From assembly GCA_028683385.1 (NCBI GenBank), contig JAQUIJ010000012.1, positions 141,518 through 205,517 of the forward strand: a stretch of DNA of 64,000 nucleotides, given 5' to 3'. Under the pieces are notes generated by a model. It ran no database searches, was not told where the DNA came from, and saw only the letters and a program-made list of their open reading frames with translations. Source of the DNA: Prolixibacteraceae bacterium. GTDB lineage: Bacteria; Bacteroidota; Bacteroidia; Bacteroidales; Prolixibacteraceae. The position numbers and the translations under genes are program-made. Positions within the stretch are counted from its first letter, which is position 1. Every line of letters begins with the position of its first letter. Shown here piece by piece: positions 43,290-51,327 of this stretch.

Positions 43290-45367
43290 TGGAAGAAAGA
43301 AAACTGAAGATAATTTTTATAATTCTCGCATTGGCAATGCTGTTTGCAATGCTAATGATCAGTCGTGATGCCGGCATTTCGGGCGACGAGGAAGTTCATT
43401 ACAAGCAATCTGAAATGGTATATCGCTATTTCAGTAGTCTGGGTGCCGACCAATCCTCACTAAATACACCACAAACTCACCTAAAATACTACGGACAATC
43501 GTTCGATAATTTGGTTACCATCTTCATTCACTGGTTTGGCATTGAAGATATATACACTTTCAGGCATCTGATGAGCAGTATCTCTGGTTGGCTTACCATT
43601 CTGGTAACGGCTTTATTTGCCGCATACATTTCCGGATTTGGAGCAGCAATTCTGGTATTGCTCCTGTTCGCGGTTTCGCCCACATTCCTGGGTCATGCCC
43701 AAAATAACCTGAAAGATATTCCTTTTGCTTTAGCATACATCTCAAGTATTTATTATTCGCTTCGCGTTGTTTTTACTGAAGGTAGACCAGCCAGAAAAGA
43801 CGTTTTACTGTTGATTTTAAGCATCGCTTTATCTATCGGAATTCGTGCCGGTGGAATTCTGGTAATTTTTTACCTCGGCTTTTTCATGTTCCTGAAACTT
43901 ATTTTGGATGTAATTCATCGGAAAATAACTGATTTCGAAAGCATAAAATGGCAACTGATTCTATTTTTCGGAATCTCTATTTCTGGATATTTGTTGTCAT
44001 TGATTTTTTGGCCTTATGCGTTGCAAAATCCGATACTCAATCCTTGGAAATCGTATCAACTGATGACTCATTTCCCAACAACTGTGAGGCAAATCTTTGA
44101 AGGAAATTTCGACTGGTCCGATTTTCACCCTTGGTACTATTTGCCTAAATACATGGCGATTACTATTCCAATTGTTGTTTTTGCCGGGATATTGCTGTTT
44201 TTTGTGACTATTAGGAAACAGTATTCCGACAAACAGAAAATTCAATTGCTTTTGGTGGGTTTCAGTATTCTGTTCCCAGTTGTTTTTGTTTTACTGAAAC
44301 ACTCTAATTTATATGGTTCGTGGCGTCATTTTTTGTTTGTTTACCCCGGAATTATTCTCATCGCTGCTCTTGGATTTTATGCCCTTTTTAATCGCTATAA
44401 ACAACATATTGTTAGGCTTTTAGCCATTGTTTTATTCCTGATGTTGGCAATTCATCCCGTTCGGTTTATGGCAGCAAACCACCCGTATTATTACCTGTAC
44501 TACAATCAGTTTACTGGTGGACTGAAAGGTGCTTACGGAAATTACGAAACCGATTATTATTACCACAGCATGCGTCAGGGAGCCGAATGGCTTCAGGATT
44601 ACTTGAAAAGCAAGTCCAATAATACCAAAATTGTTGTTGGCGCAAATTTTCCTTGCCAATGGTTTTTCAGAAATGATAAAGACATTGATTTTGTATATTT
44701 TCCCTGGCAAAAGCGTAGCGAGTATAATTGGGATTACGCCATTGTTGCAAACAGCTATATTCCACCATTCCAATTAAAAAATAAAATCTGGCCGCCATCC
44801 AATCCAATTCATACTATCTTTGCTGACGGAATCCCGATTTGTGCAGTCATTGAGAGGGTTACAAAAACTGATTTTGAAGGTATTCAGGAACAGAACAAGG
44901 GCGATAACATTAAATCTGCGTTGTTATTTGAAAATGCAGTGAGGTTTGACCCGCAAAATGAGTTGCTCTGCTATAAATTTGCCGAAGTTTTACTGGCAAC
45001 AGGGAAGGTTGTTGAAGCTGATAAGATGCTGGCTAAGTGTTTGGAAATTAATCCGGATTATGAAATGGCTCTGATTTTATTGGGAGACGAAGCACTGAAG
45101 AGTGGGGACGTTCAAAAAGCTTCCAACTTTTATGAACGTACGATTCAGGCAAACCGAAAGTATTATGGCGCTTACCCAAAGCTGGCTGGAATTTATGCTG
45201 AAACCAATGTTCTGAAGGCTCGTCGGATTCTGAAAGATTGTCTGAAACTGAACTCAAGATACAAACCAGCCTTGGAAGCTTTGGCTGATACCTACCGGAA
45301 ATCGAATCCGGAGATTGCGCGGAAATATGATGAAATGAGCCAGAAAGTTAGTAACTCAAAAAATTAA
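43289..45367 (+). CDS. GT-C (GT39/ArnT-like) membrane glycosyltransferase with C-terminal TPR
   Basis: 692 residues. About ten hydrophobic helices lie between residues 7 and 400. The acidic motif after TM1 (DAGISGDEEVHY) is the conserved Asp/Glu loop of GT-C protein- or lipid-glycosyltransferases. A soluble part (about 410-540) with Tyr-rich YYYLYYNQFTGG and YETDYYYHS follows. At least three TPR units are at about 545-690 (NELLCYKFAEVLLATGKVVEADKMLAKCLEINPDYEMALILLGDEAL). The acceptor is unknown; a secreted glycoprotein or envelope polymer is likely. Coupled to the GT2 gene. Confidence 0.85.
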   Translation: MEERKLKIIFIILALAMLFAMLMISRDAGISGDEEVHYKQSEMVYRYFSSLGADQSSLNTPQTHLKYYGQSFDNLVTIFIHWFGIEDIYTFRHLMSSISGWLTILVTALFAAYISGFGAAILVLLLFAVSPTFLGHAQNNLKDIPFALAYISSIYYSLRVVFTEGRPARKDVLLLILSIALSIGIRAGGILVIFYLGFFMFLKLILDVIHRKITDFESIKWQLILFFGISISGYLLSLIFWPYALQNPILNPWKSYQLMTHFPTTVRQIFEGNFDWSDFHPWYYLPKYMAITIPIVVFAGILLFFVTIRKQYSDKQKIQLLLVGFSILFPVVFVLLKHSNLYGSWRHFLFVYPGIILIAALGFYALFNRYKQHIVRLLAIVLFLMLAIHPVRFMAANHPYYYLYYNQFTGGLKGAYGNYETDYYYHSMRQGAEWLQDYLKSKSNNTKIVVGANFPCQWFFRNDKDIDFVYFPWQKRSEYNWDYAIVANSYIPPFQLKNKIWPPSNPIHTIFADGIPICAVIERVTKTDFEGIQEQNKGDNIKSALLFENAVRFDPQNELLCYKFAEVLLATGKVVEADKMLAKCLEINPDYEMALILLGDEALKSGDVQKASNFYERTIQANRKYYGAYPKLAGIYAETNVLKARRILKDCLKLNSRYKPALEALADTYRKSNPEIARKYDEMSQKVSNSKN

Positions 45368-45459
45368 AATTAGTAATCTGGCGAATTCCATATGGCAAAA
45401 ACAAATTATAAACATATGAACTGATACTGAAATTAAAATAACTTTTAAAATTTGAAGCA

Positions 45460-45717
45460 ATGAAAAAATCACTTATGTTGGCTCTTGTAGGCCTAATGTT
45501 TGTTGGTGGAATGACAAAATTGTATGCTCAGGAAGATTCGGCTAAGGTTGCCGAAGAACCAAAAGATACTATTTCGATTGACACGATGGACCCTGTTTAT
45601 TACGAAGATGAAGCAACCAAGGAATCATCAAATACGATGACTTATGCCATTATTGGCGGAATTGTTGTGATTGGTGGTGCGGCTTTCTTTTACATTAAAA
45701 AGAAAAAAAGTAATTAA
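45460..45717 (+). CDS. Small signal-anchored membrane protein
   Basis: 85 residues. A signal peptide (KKSLMLALVGLMFVGGMTKLYAQ) is followed by a short acidic stretch with many Asp/Glu/Thr, then one transmembrane helix (about 60-80, MTYAIIGGIVVIGGAAFFYI) and a KKKKSN tail. The charge pattern puts the acidic part outside the inner membrane. I do not recognise a family. It is 92 bp after the GT-C gene and ends at a strong terminator, so it may be the last gene of that operon. Confidence 0.75.
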   Translation: MKKSLMLALVGLMFVGGMTKLYAQEDSAKVAEEPKDTISIDTMDPVYYEDEATKESSNTMTYAIIGGIVVIGGAAFFYIKKKKSN

Positions 45718-45736
45718 TTGGTAAACACCATAAATG

Positions 45737-45766
45737 AAGCTCTTCGGAAACGAGGAGCTTTTTTTG
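45737..45766 (+). terminator. Intrinsic terminator with GAAA loop
   Basis: AAGCTCTTCG (45737-45746) pairs with CGAGGAGCTT (45751-45760) with one G-U, closing a GAAA tetraloop, followed by TTTTTTG. 20 bp after the small membrane protein stop. Confidence 0.9.
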
Positions 45767-45890
45767 TGCTTATTCTGTTTGTGAGTTCAGATCGTCAATC
45801 AGTGTCGGCAAATTTTAACTTTCGGGGTTTTGGTTTTAAAATTTTATTTCAGTAACCTGCTTAATTTCTTTTTATTAAATGCGTACATTT

Positions 45891-45912
45891 TACTTATTAG
45901 TAAGTATATTTG
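45891..45912 (+). promoter_or_regulatory. TetR promoter with overlapping operator
   Basis: TATATTTG (45905-45912) is an exact -7 element. The inverted repeat TACTTA-TTAG-TAAGTA (45891-45906) runs into its first two bases and fills the spacer. A repressor bound here would block RNA polymerase, so autorepression by the adjacent TetR-family protein is likely. Confidence 0.6.
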
Positions 45913-45934
45913 TCTCGAATAAAATAAATAAGTG

Positions 45935-46531
45935 ATGTCGGTAACACGCGAAAAAATACTGGAACTTGCTGAAGAATTGATACTCAACAAGGGATATAAT
46001 GGGTTCAGCTATCAGGACATCTCGACTGTAATGGGAATTAAAAATGCAGCAGTGCATTATTATTTTCCCAGTAAAGATAACCTTGGTGTCAGCATTCTTA
46101 AAACCAATGTTCAGCGATTCGAGGAAATGGTTGAGAACATGCAAAACCGCAATTTTGACGAATGGCAGCAGTTGGAATCGTTCATGAAAATATACCTGAA
46201 AAGCAACCGCGAAAACAAGATTTGTCTTATTGGCTCGCTTGGAACTGATATTAATACCCTGAGTAACCCGATGCGCGTTGAGTTGCAGAAAATGGTTGAC
46301 CGGATTATCAACTGGCTCACATCGGTGCTGCAAAGTGGTCGTGAGAAAGGACTTTTCCAGTTCAATATTCCGGCACGTGATCAGGCTCTTTCTATTTTGT
46401 CATCGCTGGTTGCCGGTCTTCAACTGGCACGTATCCTGAACAAATCAGATTTTAAGAACATACATCAATCCATTTGGGAAGGCATTACCCCACCAGAAAA
46501 TGACAATAAAAGTGAAGGGCATGGGACGTAG
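45935..46531 (+). CDS. TetR family transcriptional regulator
   Basis: 198 residues from the ATG at 45935; a GTG one codon upstream is less likely. The helix-turn-helix is at about 8-55 (ILELAEELILNKGYNGFSYQDISTVMGIKNAAVHYYFPSKDNLGVSIL). The ligand-binding domain has the C-terminal LAGLQLARIL-like helix common in AcrR-type regulators. It sits 105 bp upstream of fabF, separated by a 7-bp repeat array, so control of fabF is possible but not shown. Confidence 0.92.
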   Translation: MSVTREKILELAEELILNKGYNGFSYQDISTVMGIKNAAVHYYFPSKDNLGVSILKTNVQRFEEMVENMQNRNFDEWQQLESFMKIYLKSNRENKICLIGSLGTDINTLSNPMRVELQKMVDRIINWLTSVLQSGREKGLFQFNIPARDQALSILSSLVAGLQLARILNKSDFKNIHQSIWEGITPPENDNKSEGHGT

Positions 46532-46539
46532 AACAATAG

Positions 46540-46574
46540 GGAGTCCGGAGACTGGAACCCGGGAAAGGGAGTTT
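46540..46574 (+). repeat. Degenerate heptanucleotide repeat array C
   Basis: Five in-phase 7-mers, each starting GGA or GGG (for example GGAGTCC and GGAGACT), lie between tetR and fabF. They are much more GC-rich than the neighbouring spacer. Confidence 0.55.
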
Positions 46575-46636
46575 CCAACTATTGGCACATCACACTTCTT
46601 TAAACAGTAATTTGTAAATCAGTAAAATAATAAATC

Positions 46637-47881
46637 ATGAGACGAGTAGTAATTACCGGATTAGGAGCAATAACCCCACTGGGGAATTCGGTTCCCGAAT
46701 ATTGGAATACACTGACTCAAGGAAAAAGCGGGTCAGCAACAATCACACGTTTCGATGCTTCCGGATTAAAAACACGGTTTGCCTGTGAAGTAAAAAACTT
46801 CGATCCGCTGCAATACATGGAAAAGCAGGAAGCGCGAAAAAACGATTTATTTTCGCAATACGCCCTGGCAGCGACCAACGAATGCGTTAACGATTCGGGA
46901 ATTGATTTTGATAAAGTTAACCGCAATCGTTGCGGTGTAATTTGGGCAACTGGTATTGGTGGAATAGGTACCTTCGAAAATGAGATTCGTGAATATTTTT
47001 CGCCTGAAGCAAAGGGCCGGATCAGCCCGTTTTTTATTACCAAGATGATTCCCAATATGGCTTCCGGATTAATTTCAATTAAATACGGATTGCACGGAGC
47101 CAGTTATGCTACAGTTTCGGCCTGTTCATCTTCGAATCACGCCATCACCGATTCGTATAACCTGATCAAAATGGGAAAAGCCGAAGTAATGCTTGCCGGA
47201 GGATCGGAAGCGCCTATCACCATTTCGACCGTTAGCGGGTTTAGCGTAATCAGGGCACTTTCCGAACGAAACGATAGTCCGGAAACGGCTTCGCGCCCGT
47301 TTGATGAGGCTCGCGACGGATTTGTTTTGGGCGAAGGTGGAGCGGTTTTAATGCTCGAAGAACTGGAACACGCCAAACAACGCGGAGCCAAAATTTATGC
47401 TGAAATGACTGGTTATGGATTGGCATCGGATGCCTACCACATTACAGGCTCACACCCCGATGGGCTTGGCGCACAACTGGCCATGACCGAAGCTATGCGT
47501 GAGGCTGGATTAAAGCCGGAAAATATAGATTACATCAATGCTCACGCGACCTCAACACCAGTTGGCGATCTCAGCGAAACAAGGGCGATTTCGGCCATTT
47601 TCGATACCTGTTTGGACAAGGTAGCTGTAGGAGGTACTAAATCGATGACGGGGCATTTGCTCGGGGCTGCGGGCGCTATTGAGGCCATGTGTTGTGTATT
47701 GGCCGTTAATAACAATATGATTCCTCCAACAATCAATTTGCAGAACCGCGATGCTGCTATTGATTCAAGAATTCGGGTTGAACAATCGCTTTGCAAACAG
47801 CCGGTTAATGCCGCTTTAAATAATTCATTCGGCTTTGGAGGGCATATTGTAAGTACATTGTTTCAGAAATTTGAAGAGTAA
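46637..47881 (+). CDS. fabF: 3-oxoacyl-[acyl-carrier-protein] synthase II
   Basis: 414 residues, matching FabF length. The catalytic triad falls at the textbook positions: Cys163 (VSACSSSNHA), His303 (NAHATSTPVGD) and His340 (GGTKSMTGHLLGAAG, with Lys335). It condenses malonyl-ACP with acyl-ACP in fatty-acid elongation. It stands without acpP or other fab genes, so it may be a second FabF copy for a special chain length, or the household enzyme displaced from its usual cluster. A tetR gene lies upstream. Confidence 0.93.
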   Translation: MRRVVITGLGAITPLGNSVPEYWNTLTQGKSGSATITRFDASGLKTRFACEVKNFDPLQYMEKQEARKNDLFSQYALAATNECVNDSGIDFDKVNRNRCGVIWATGIGGIGTFENEIREYFSPEAKGRISPFFITKMIPNMASGLISIKYGLHGASYATVSACSSSNHAITDSYNLIKMGKAEVMLAGGSEAPITISTVSGFSVIRALSERNDSPETASRPFDEARDGFVLGEGGAVLMLEELEHAKQRGAKIYAEMTGYGLASDAYHITGSHPDGLGAQLAMTEAMREAGLKPENIDYINAHATSTPVGDLSETRAISAIFDTCLDKVAVGGTKSMTGHLLGAAGAIEAMCCVLAVNNNMIPPTINLQNRDAAIDSRIRVEQSLCKQPVNAALNNSFGFGGHIVSTLFQKFEE

Positions 47882-47904
47882 GTAAATTCAAACAAGCAAT
47901 AAAA

Positions 47905-47990
47905 AACCACAGAGGTTACAGAGTTTTTGGAGAGACCGCAGAGAAATTAATCTCAGCAGTCTCTTTTTTTTCTCTGTTAACTCTGTGGTT
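47905..47990. repeat. Imperfect inverted repeat built from 9-bp CAGAG units
   Basis: The left arm (47905-47923) has CAGAG twice at 9-bp spacing. The right arm (47972-47990) is its complement at 17 of 19 positions. It lies between the converging fabF and NCS2 permease genes and could serve as a terminator. The composition resembles dispersed CACAGAG-type intergenic repeats seen in many environmental bacteria. Confidence 0.55.
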
Positions 47991-48016
47991 AACTATCTTG
48001 AAAATCGCTTTTTAAA

Positions 48017-49399
48017 CTAAGCCGCTTCGGTAAGGAATAGGTACCTTACCACAACCAGAACAAAAAGCAAATACATCATCCAATGTACCTTTTTAGCTTT
48101 TCCGGTGATAACTTTCAGTAAAGTATAGAAAATGATACCGGCAGCAACACCGTTGGCAATGCTGTAAGTAAACGGCATCATGACGATACACATAAATGCA
48201 GGTAAACCTTCAGTAAAGTCTTCGAAGTCGATTTCTTTAATCGCAGAAACCATTAGCAAACCAACAATAATCAGCGCAGGTGCAGTTGCCGCGTTAGGAA
48301 TTAAAGTAGCCAAAGGAGCCAAAACCAAAGCCAAAAGGAAGAGCAAACCGGTTGTTACAGCAGTTAAACCGGTACGTCCACCTTCGCCAATACCCGCAGC
48401 GCTTTCAACATAAGCAGTTACCGTACTGGTTCCCATCAATGCGCCGAAAGAAACACCGAAAGCATCAACCAACATTGCTTTTCCGATTTTTGGCGAATTG
48501 CCGTCCTTGTCAATCAAACCGGCTTTATTGGCTGTACCAACAAGCGTTCCGAAAGTATCGAACAACTCAACAAAAGTGAATGTGAACACCACGGTCCAGA
48601 TTCCCATGCTTAAAGCACCTTTAATATCAAGTTCGAAAACAGCAAGGTTCGAAAAATCAGGAAGTGAGAAAGGTGAGAAACCTTCAGCAATTTTTGTAAC
48701 TCCCATCGGGATACCAATAATGGTTGTAACAATAATACCGATCAATAATGATCCTTTCACACGCATGGCCATTAATGCTGAAGTAATTGCAAGTCCAATC
48801 AGGCAAAGCAGCATAGCCGGATTTTTAAGGCTTCCAAGTCCAATATTCCATTCGAAAAACAACAGGTTCGACTGGCCTTTGGTCGCATTTAAATGTTCCA
48901 AAGTCGGAGGAATTACGTTAGCCGAAACAGCCATAATTTCTGACAATTTCAGGCCAATAATGGTAATGAATAAACCGATACCCACGGTGATTGCAACTTT
49001 CAGCGAATGAGGAACTGCAACTACCAAGATCTGGCGAACTTTAGTAACAGTTAGCAAAATAAAGATCAAACCTGAAATGAAAACCGCACCTAAAGCAACC
49101 CGCCATGGCATTCCTACCCCAGCTAAAGCTACAGTGGCAAAGAAAGCATTCAAACCCATACCCGGAGCCAATGCAATCGGGAAATTGGCAACCAAACCCA
49201 TTGCGATGGTCACAAAACCAGCGGCGATGGCAGTAGCAAAGAAGATAGCATTCTTATCCATTCCGGTTGCCGAAAGAATATTCGGGTTCAGGAACAGAAT
49301 GTAAGCCATAGTCATGAAGGTTGTGATACCTGCAATGATCTCGGTGCGTACAGTCGTTTTGTTCTCCTGCAGCTTGAAAAATTTAGTGATAAATTCCAT
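48017..49399 (-). CDS. NCS2 family nucleobase permease (AzgA/PbuG-like)
   Basis: 460 residues with about 12-14 hydrophobic segments. The signature NFPIALAPGMGLNAFF at about 70-85 and the second motif around VELFDTFGTLVGTANKAGL are typical of the AzgA-like branch for adenine/guanine/hypoxanthine uptake. Its gene follows a DUF5020 outer-membrane protein by 10 bp. The two probably form one uptake route, outer-membrane channel plus inner-membrane symporter. I found no purine riboswitch before the pair. Confidence 0.92.
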   Translation of the reverse strand: MEFITKFFKLQENKTTVRTEIIAGITTFMTMAYILFLNPNILSATGMDKNAIFFATAIAAGFVTIAMGLVANFPIALAPGMGLNAFFATVALAGVGMPWRVALGAVFISGLIFILLTVTKVRQILVVAVPHSLKVAITVGIGLFITIIGLKLSEIMAVSANVIPPTLEHLNATKGQSNLLFFEWNIGLGSLKNPAMLLCLIGLAITSALMAMRVKGSLLIGIIVTTIIGIPMGVTKIAEGFSPFSLPDFSNLAVFELDIKGALSMGIWTVVFTFTFVELFDTFGTLVGTANKAGLIDKDGNSPKIGKAMLVDAFGVSFGALMGTSTVTAYVESAAGIGEGGRTGLTAVTTGLLFLLALVLAPLATLIPNAATAPALIIVGLLMVSAIKEIDFEDFTEGLPAFMCIVMMPFTYSIANGVAAGIIFYTLLKVITGKAKKVHWMMYLLFVLVVVRYLFLTEAA

Positions 49400-49409
49400 G
49401 AATTTAAAT

Positions 49410-50120
49410 TTAGAAGGTGTATTTAACTGCAGCTGTTGGATTGATCATGAAGCCATCATGACCCGCAAAATTACTGCTTATTTCAACTTCGCTACCGATA
49501 GCAAATTTCTTGGTGCAGTTGTACCACAATTGAGGTTCAGTCAGGAAAATAAACTTTTTACTTTGGAAATTATTAACAAATCCATCATTTGAAACGGTAT
49601 GGCCTTCTCTCCAGAAATCAGCAAAACCATCAAATCTTAACTTTCCTTTTGCAAAATCAAGATACCAAACTGCCGTTAACTGGAAGTTATTTGGTTTGGA
49701 ATCAGGAGTATTTGCAATGTTTTTGTATAGAGCTTTTAATGAAAATCCTTTGGAAAAATCTTTTGCATTCCATGAATAATCAACCCCCGTTAACCATGCA
49801 TTGCTAATGTTATTAGCTGTTCCATAAGTATTGAAAAAACCACCGTTGTATTCAACATGCCAGCTGAAAGGTGATTTTCCCAGCTTGAAGCAACGGGCAA
49901 TTTCGAAATAGGCCAGCGATGGACTATTCTTCACTCCATTCGATCCGTAATCCATGTCGATAAAAAAGAAAGTGTTTCCGGTTTTATCAGGACGGAACAT
50001 TTCAACGGTTGTGGTCAGGTAACCACGATCTTTCCCCATGTCGTAATGAGTTTGTAGATTCTGGGCGAATGCGCCAAATGCGAGCAAACTAACAAATAGA
50101 ACAAGGACTAATTTCTTCAT
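49410..50120 (-). CDS. DUF5020-type outer-membrane protein (Tsx-like channel)
   Basis: 236 residues with a signal peptide (KKLVLVLFVSLLAFGAFAQ). The mature chain is a set of amphipathic strands rich in Trp/Tyr/Phe (GNTFFFIDMDYGS; FSWHVEYNGGFFNTYG; LTAVWYLDFAKGKLRFDGFADFW) and ends in Phe (AAVKYTF), as outer-membrane barrels do. The pattern matches DUF5020 and is reminiscent of nucleoside channel Tsx. Being 10 bp before a purine permease supports a nucleobase/nucleoside channel role (inference). Confidence 0.82.
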   Translation of the reverse strand: MKKLVLVLFVSLLAFGAFAQNLQTHYDMGKDRGYLTTTVEMFRPDKTGNTFFFIDMDYGSNGVKNSPSLAYFEIARCFKLGKSPFSWHVEYNGGFFNTYGTANNISNAWLTGVDYSWNAKDFSKGFSLKALYKNIANTPDSKPNNFQLTAVWYLDFAKGKLRFDGFADFWREGHTVSNDGFVNNFQSKKFIFLTEPQLWYNCTKKFAIGSEVEISSNFAGHDGFMINPTAAVKYTF

Positions 50121-50393
50121 AATGTAATCTTTAAGTTGTAAGTGATTTAAATGCTAAAAATAGTTAAAAAAGCATTTCTGATTCTTATTGTTGTTTCTAC
50201 AAATCAAATTGTTACCAACAGTTTTCTAACAATTATTTTCCGACTGAAATTCAGATAATTAGCTTGGTATTTAAACCCTTCATAAAAATATTTTCTTATC
50301 TTCATGCTCCAAATGTTCCGCTGCTGCAATAAAAAGGCATGGATAGCGTAACAATTCAGAGTGTAATTCCATAACCAATCTTAACCATTTGAG

Positions 50394-51281
50394 ATGACAC
50401 AAATTTCAAGAAGGAGGTTTATTCAAGCTGGGCTGATAGGAGCCGCAGCTGCTTCAACTGGGTTTGCCGGCATGTCATACATTAGTCCGGCCGATTCGAT
50501 GATTGATCGTGTGAAACTGGGGAAAACCGGGTTGATTGTTCCACGTCTGGCACTTGGAACCGGAACTCACGGAGGAAAGCAATCTTCAGATATGACCCGT
50601 ATGGGCATTCAGAATTGGTTGAAAATTGCCCGTTATGCTCATGAAAGAGGAATGACTTTTTATGATGCCGCTGATCTTTATGGCTCGCATCAAAATGTGA
50701 AAGAAATTCTGAAAGAAGTTCCGCGCGAAAAAGCGACTCTGCTTTCGAAAATCTGGACTCGTCCGGAAGAGTGGAATAAAGATGCCCCAAGGACAACTAT
50801 CGATCGGTTCAGGAAAGAAACCGGATCTGAGTATTTTGAAATACTATTGCTGCATTGCATGACCAATGAAAAGTGGAAGGAAGAAAAAAAGCCATACATT
50901 GAAGCCCTTTCGGAAGCCAAACAAAAAGGTATTGTGAAAGCTGTTGGTCTTTCGTGCCATAGTTTTGAGGCCTTGAAAGTTGCTGCCGATGATCCCTGGG
51001 TTGACGTAATTCTGGCGCGCATTAATCCTGAAGGCGTTATCATGGATGCGAGTCCCGACGAAGTGATGGCTGTACTTAAAAAAGCGCACGATCGCGGAAA
51101 AGGAATCATTGGAATGAAAATATTTGGCGAAGGTAAACTGTCGGAAGAAAGTCGGCGCGAAAAGTCACTGAGATATGTGATTGGCAGTAAAAACGTTGAC
51201 TGCATGACCATCGGAATAACTTCTGTTGACCAGGTGGAAGATGTGGTAAAACGTGTTTCGCGCATTGTGAAGGAAGTATAA
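50394..51281 (+). CDS. Tat-exported aldo/keto reductase
   Basis: 295 residues. The twin-arginine signal (ISRRRFIQAGLIGAAAASTGFAG) precedes an aldo/keto reductase barrel. Catalytic residues: Asp in MTFYDAADLYGSH, with the Tyr of the same motif, Lys in LLSKIWT and His in LLLHCMT. The barrel ends at VDQVEDVVKRVSRI. Export of such an enzyme through Tat fits a cofactor-bound periplasmic oxidoreductase. It is 46 bp before an acyl-CoA synthetase, with a 7-bp repeat array between. Substrate unknown. Confidence 0.9.
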   Translation: MTQISRRRFIQAGLIGAAAASTGFAGMSYISPADSMIDRVKLGKTGLIVPRLALGTGTHGGKQSSDMTRMGIQNWLKIARYAHERGMTFYDAADLYGSHQNVKEILKEVPREKATLLSKIWTRPEEWNKDAPRTTIDRFRKETGSEYFEILLLHCMTNEKWKEEKKPYIEALSEAKQKGIVKAVGLSCHSFEALKVAADDPWVDVILARINPEGVIMDASPDEVMAVLKKAHDRGKGIIGMKIFGEGKLSEESRREKSLRYVIGSKNVDCMTIGITSVDQVEDVVKRVSRIVKEV

Positions 51282-51290
51282 AGCCGGAGC

Positions 51291-51325
51291 CTGAAACTTG
51301 AAATTTTGAACTTGAAACTTACTTG
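51291..51325 (+). repeat. Degenerate heptanucleotide repeat array D
   Basis: Five in-phase 7-mers (for example CTGAAAC, TTGAAAT, TTTGAAC) end two bases before the ATG of the acyl-CoA synthetase gene at 51328. Confidence 0.6.
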
Positions 51326-51327
51326 TA

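Noticed and set aside
48498..49010. 170-residue plus-strand ORF opposite the NCS2 permease
   Set aside because: Antisense shadow of a hydrophobic membrane protein gene.
50371..50387. ATAACCA and TTAACCA before the Tat aldo/keto reductase as a fourth SARP-like site
   Set aside because: The pitch is 10 bp, not 11, and the pair lies only 7-23 bp before the ATG; treated as a near miss.
50121..50393. Purine riboswitch before the DUF5020/NCS2 pair
   Set aside because: I could not find the conserved three-way-junction core in the leader on the minus strand.
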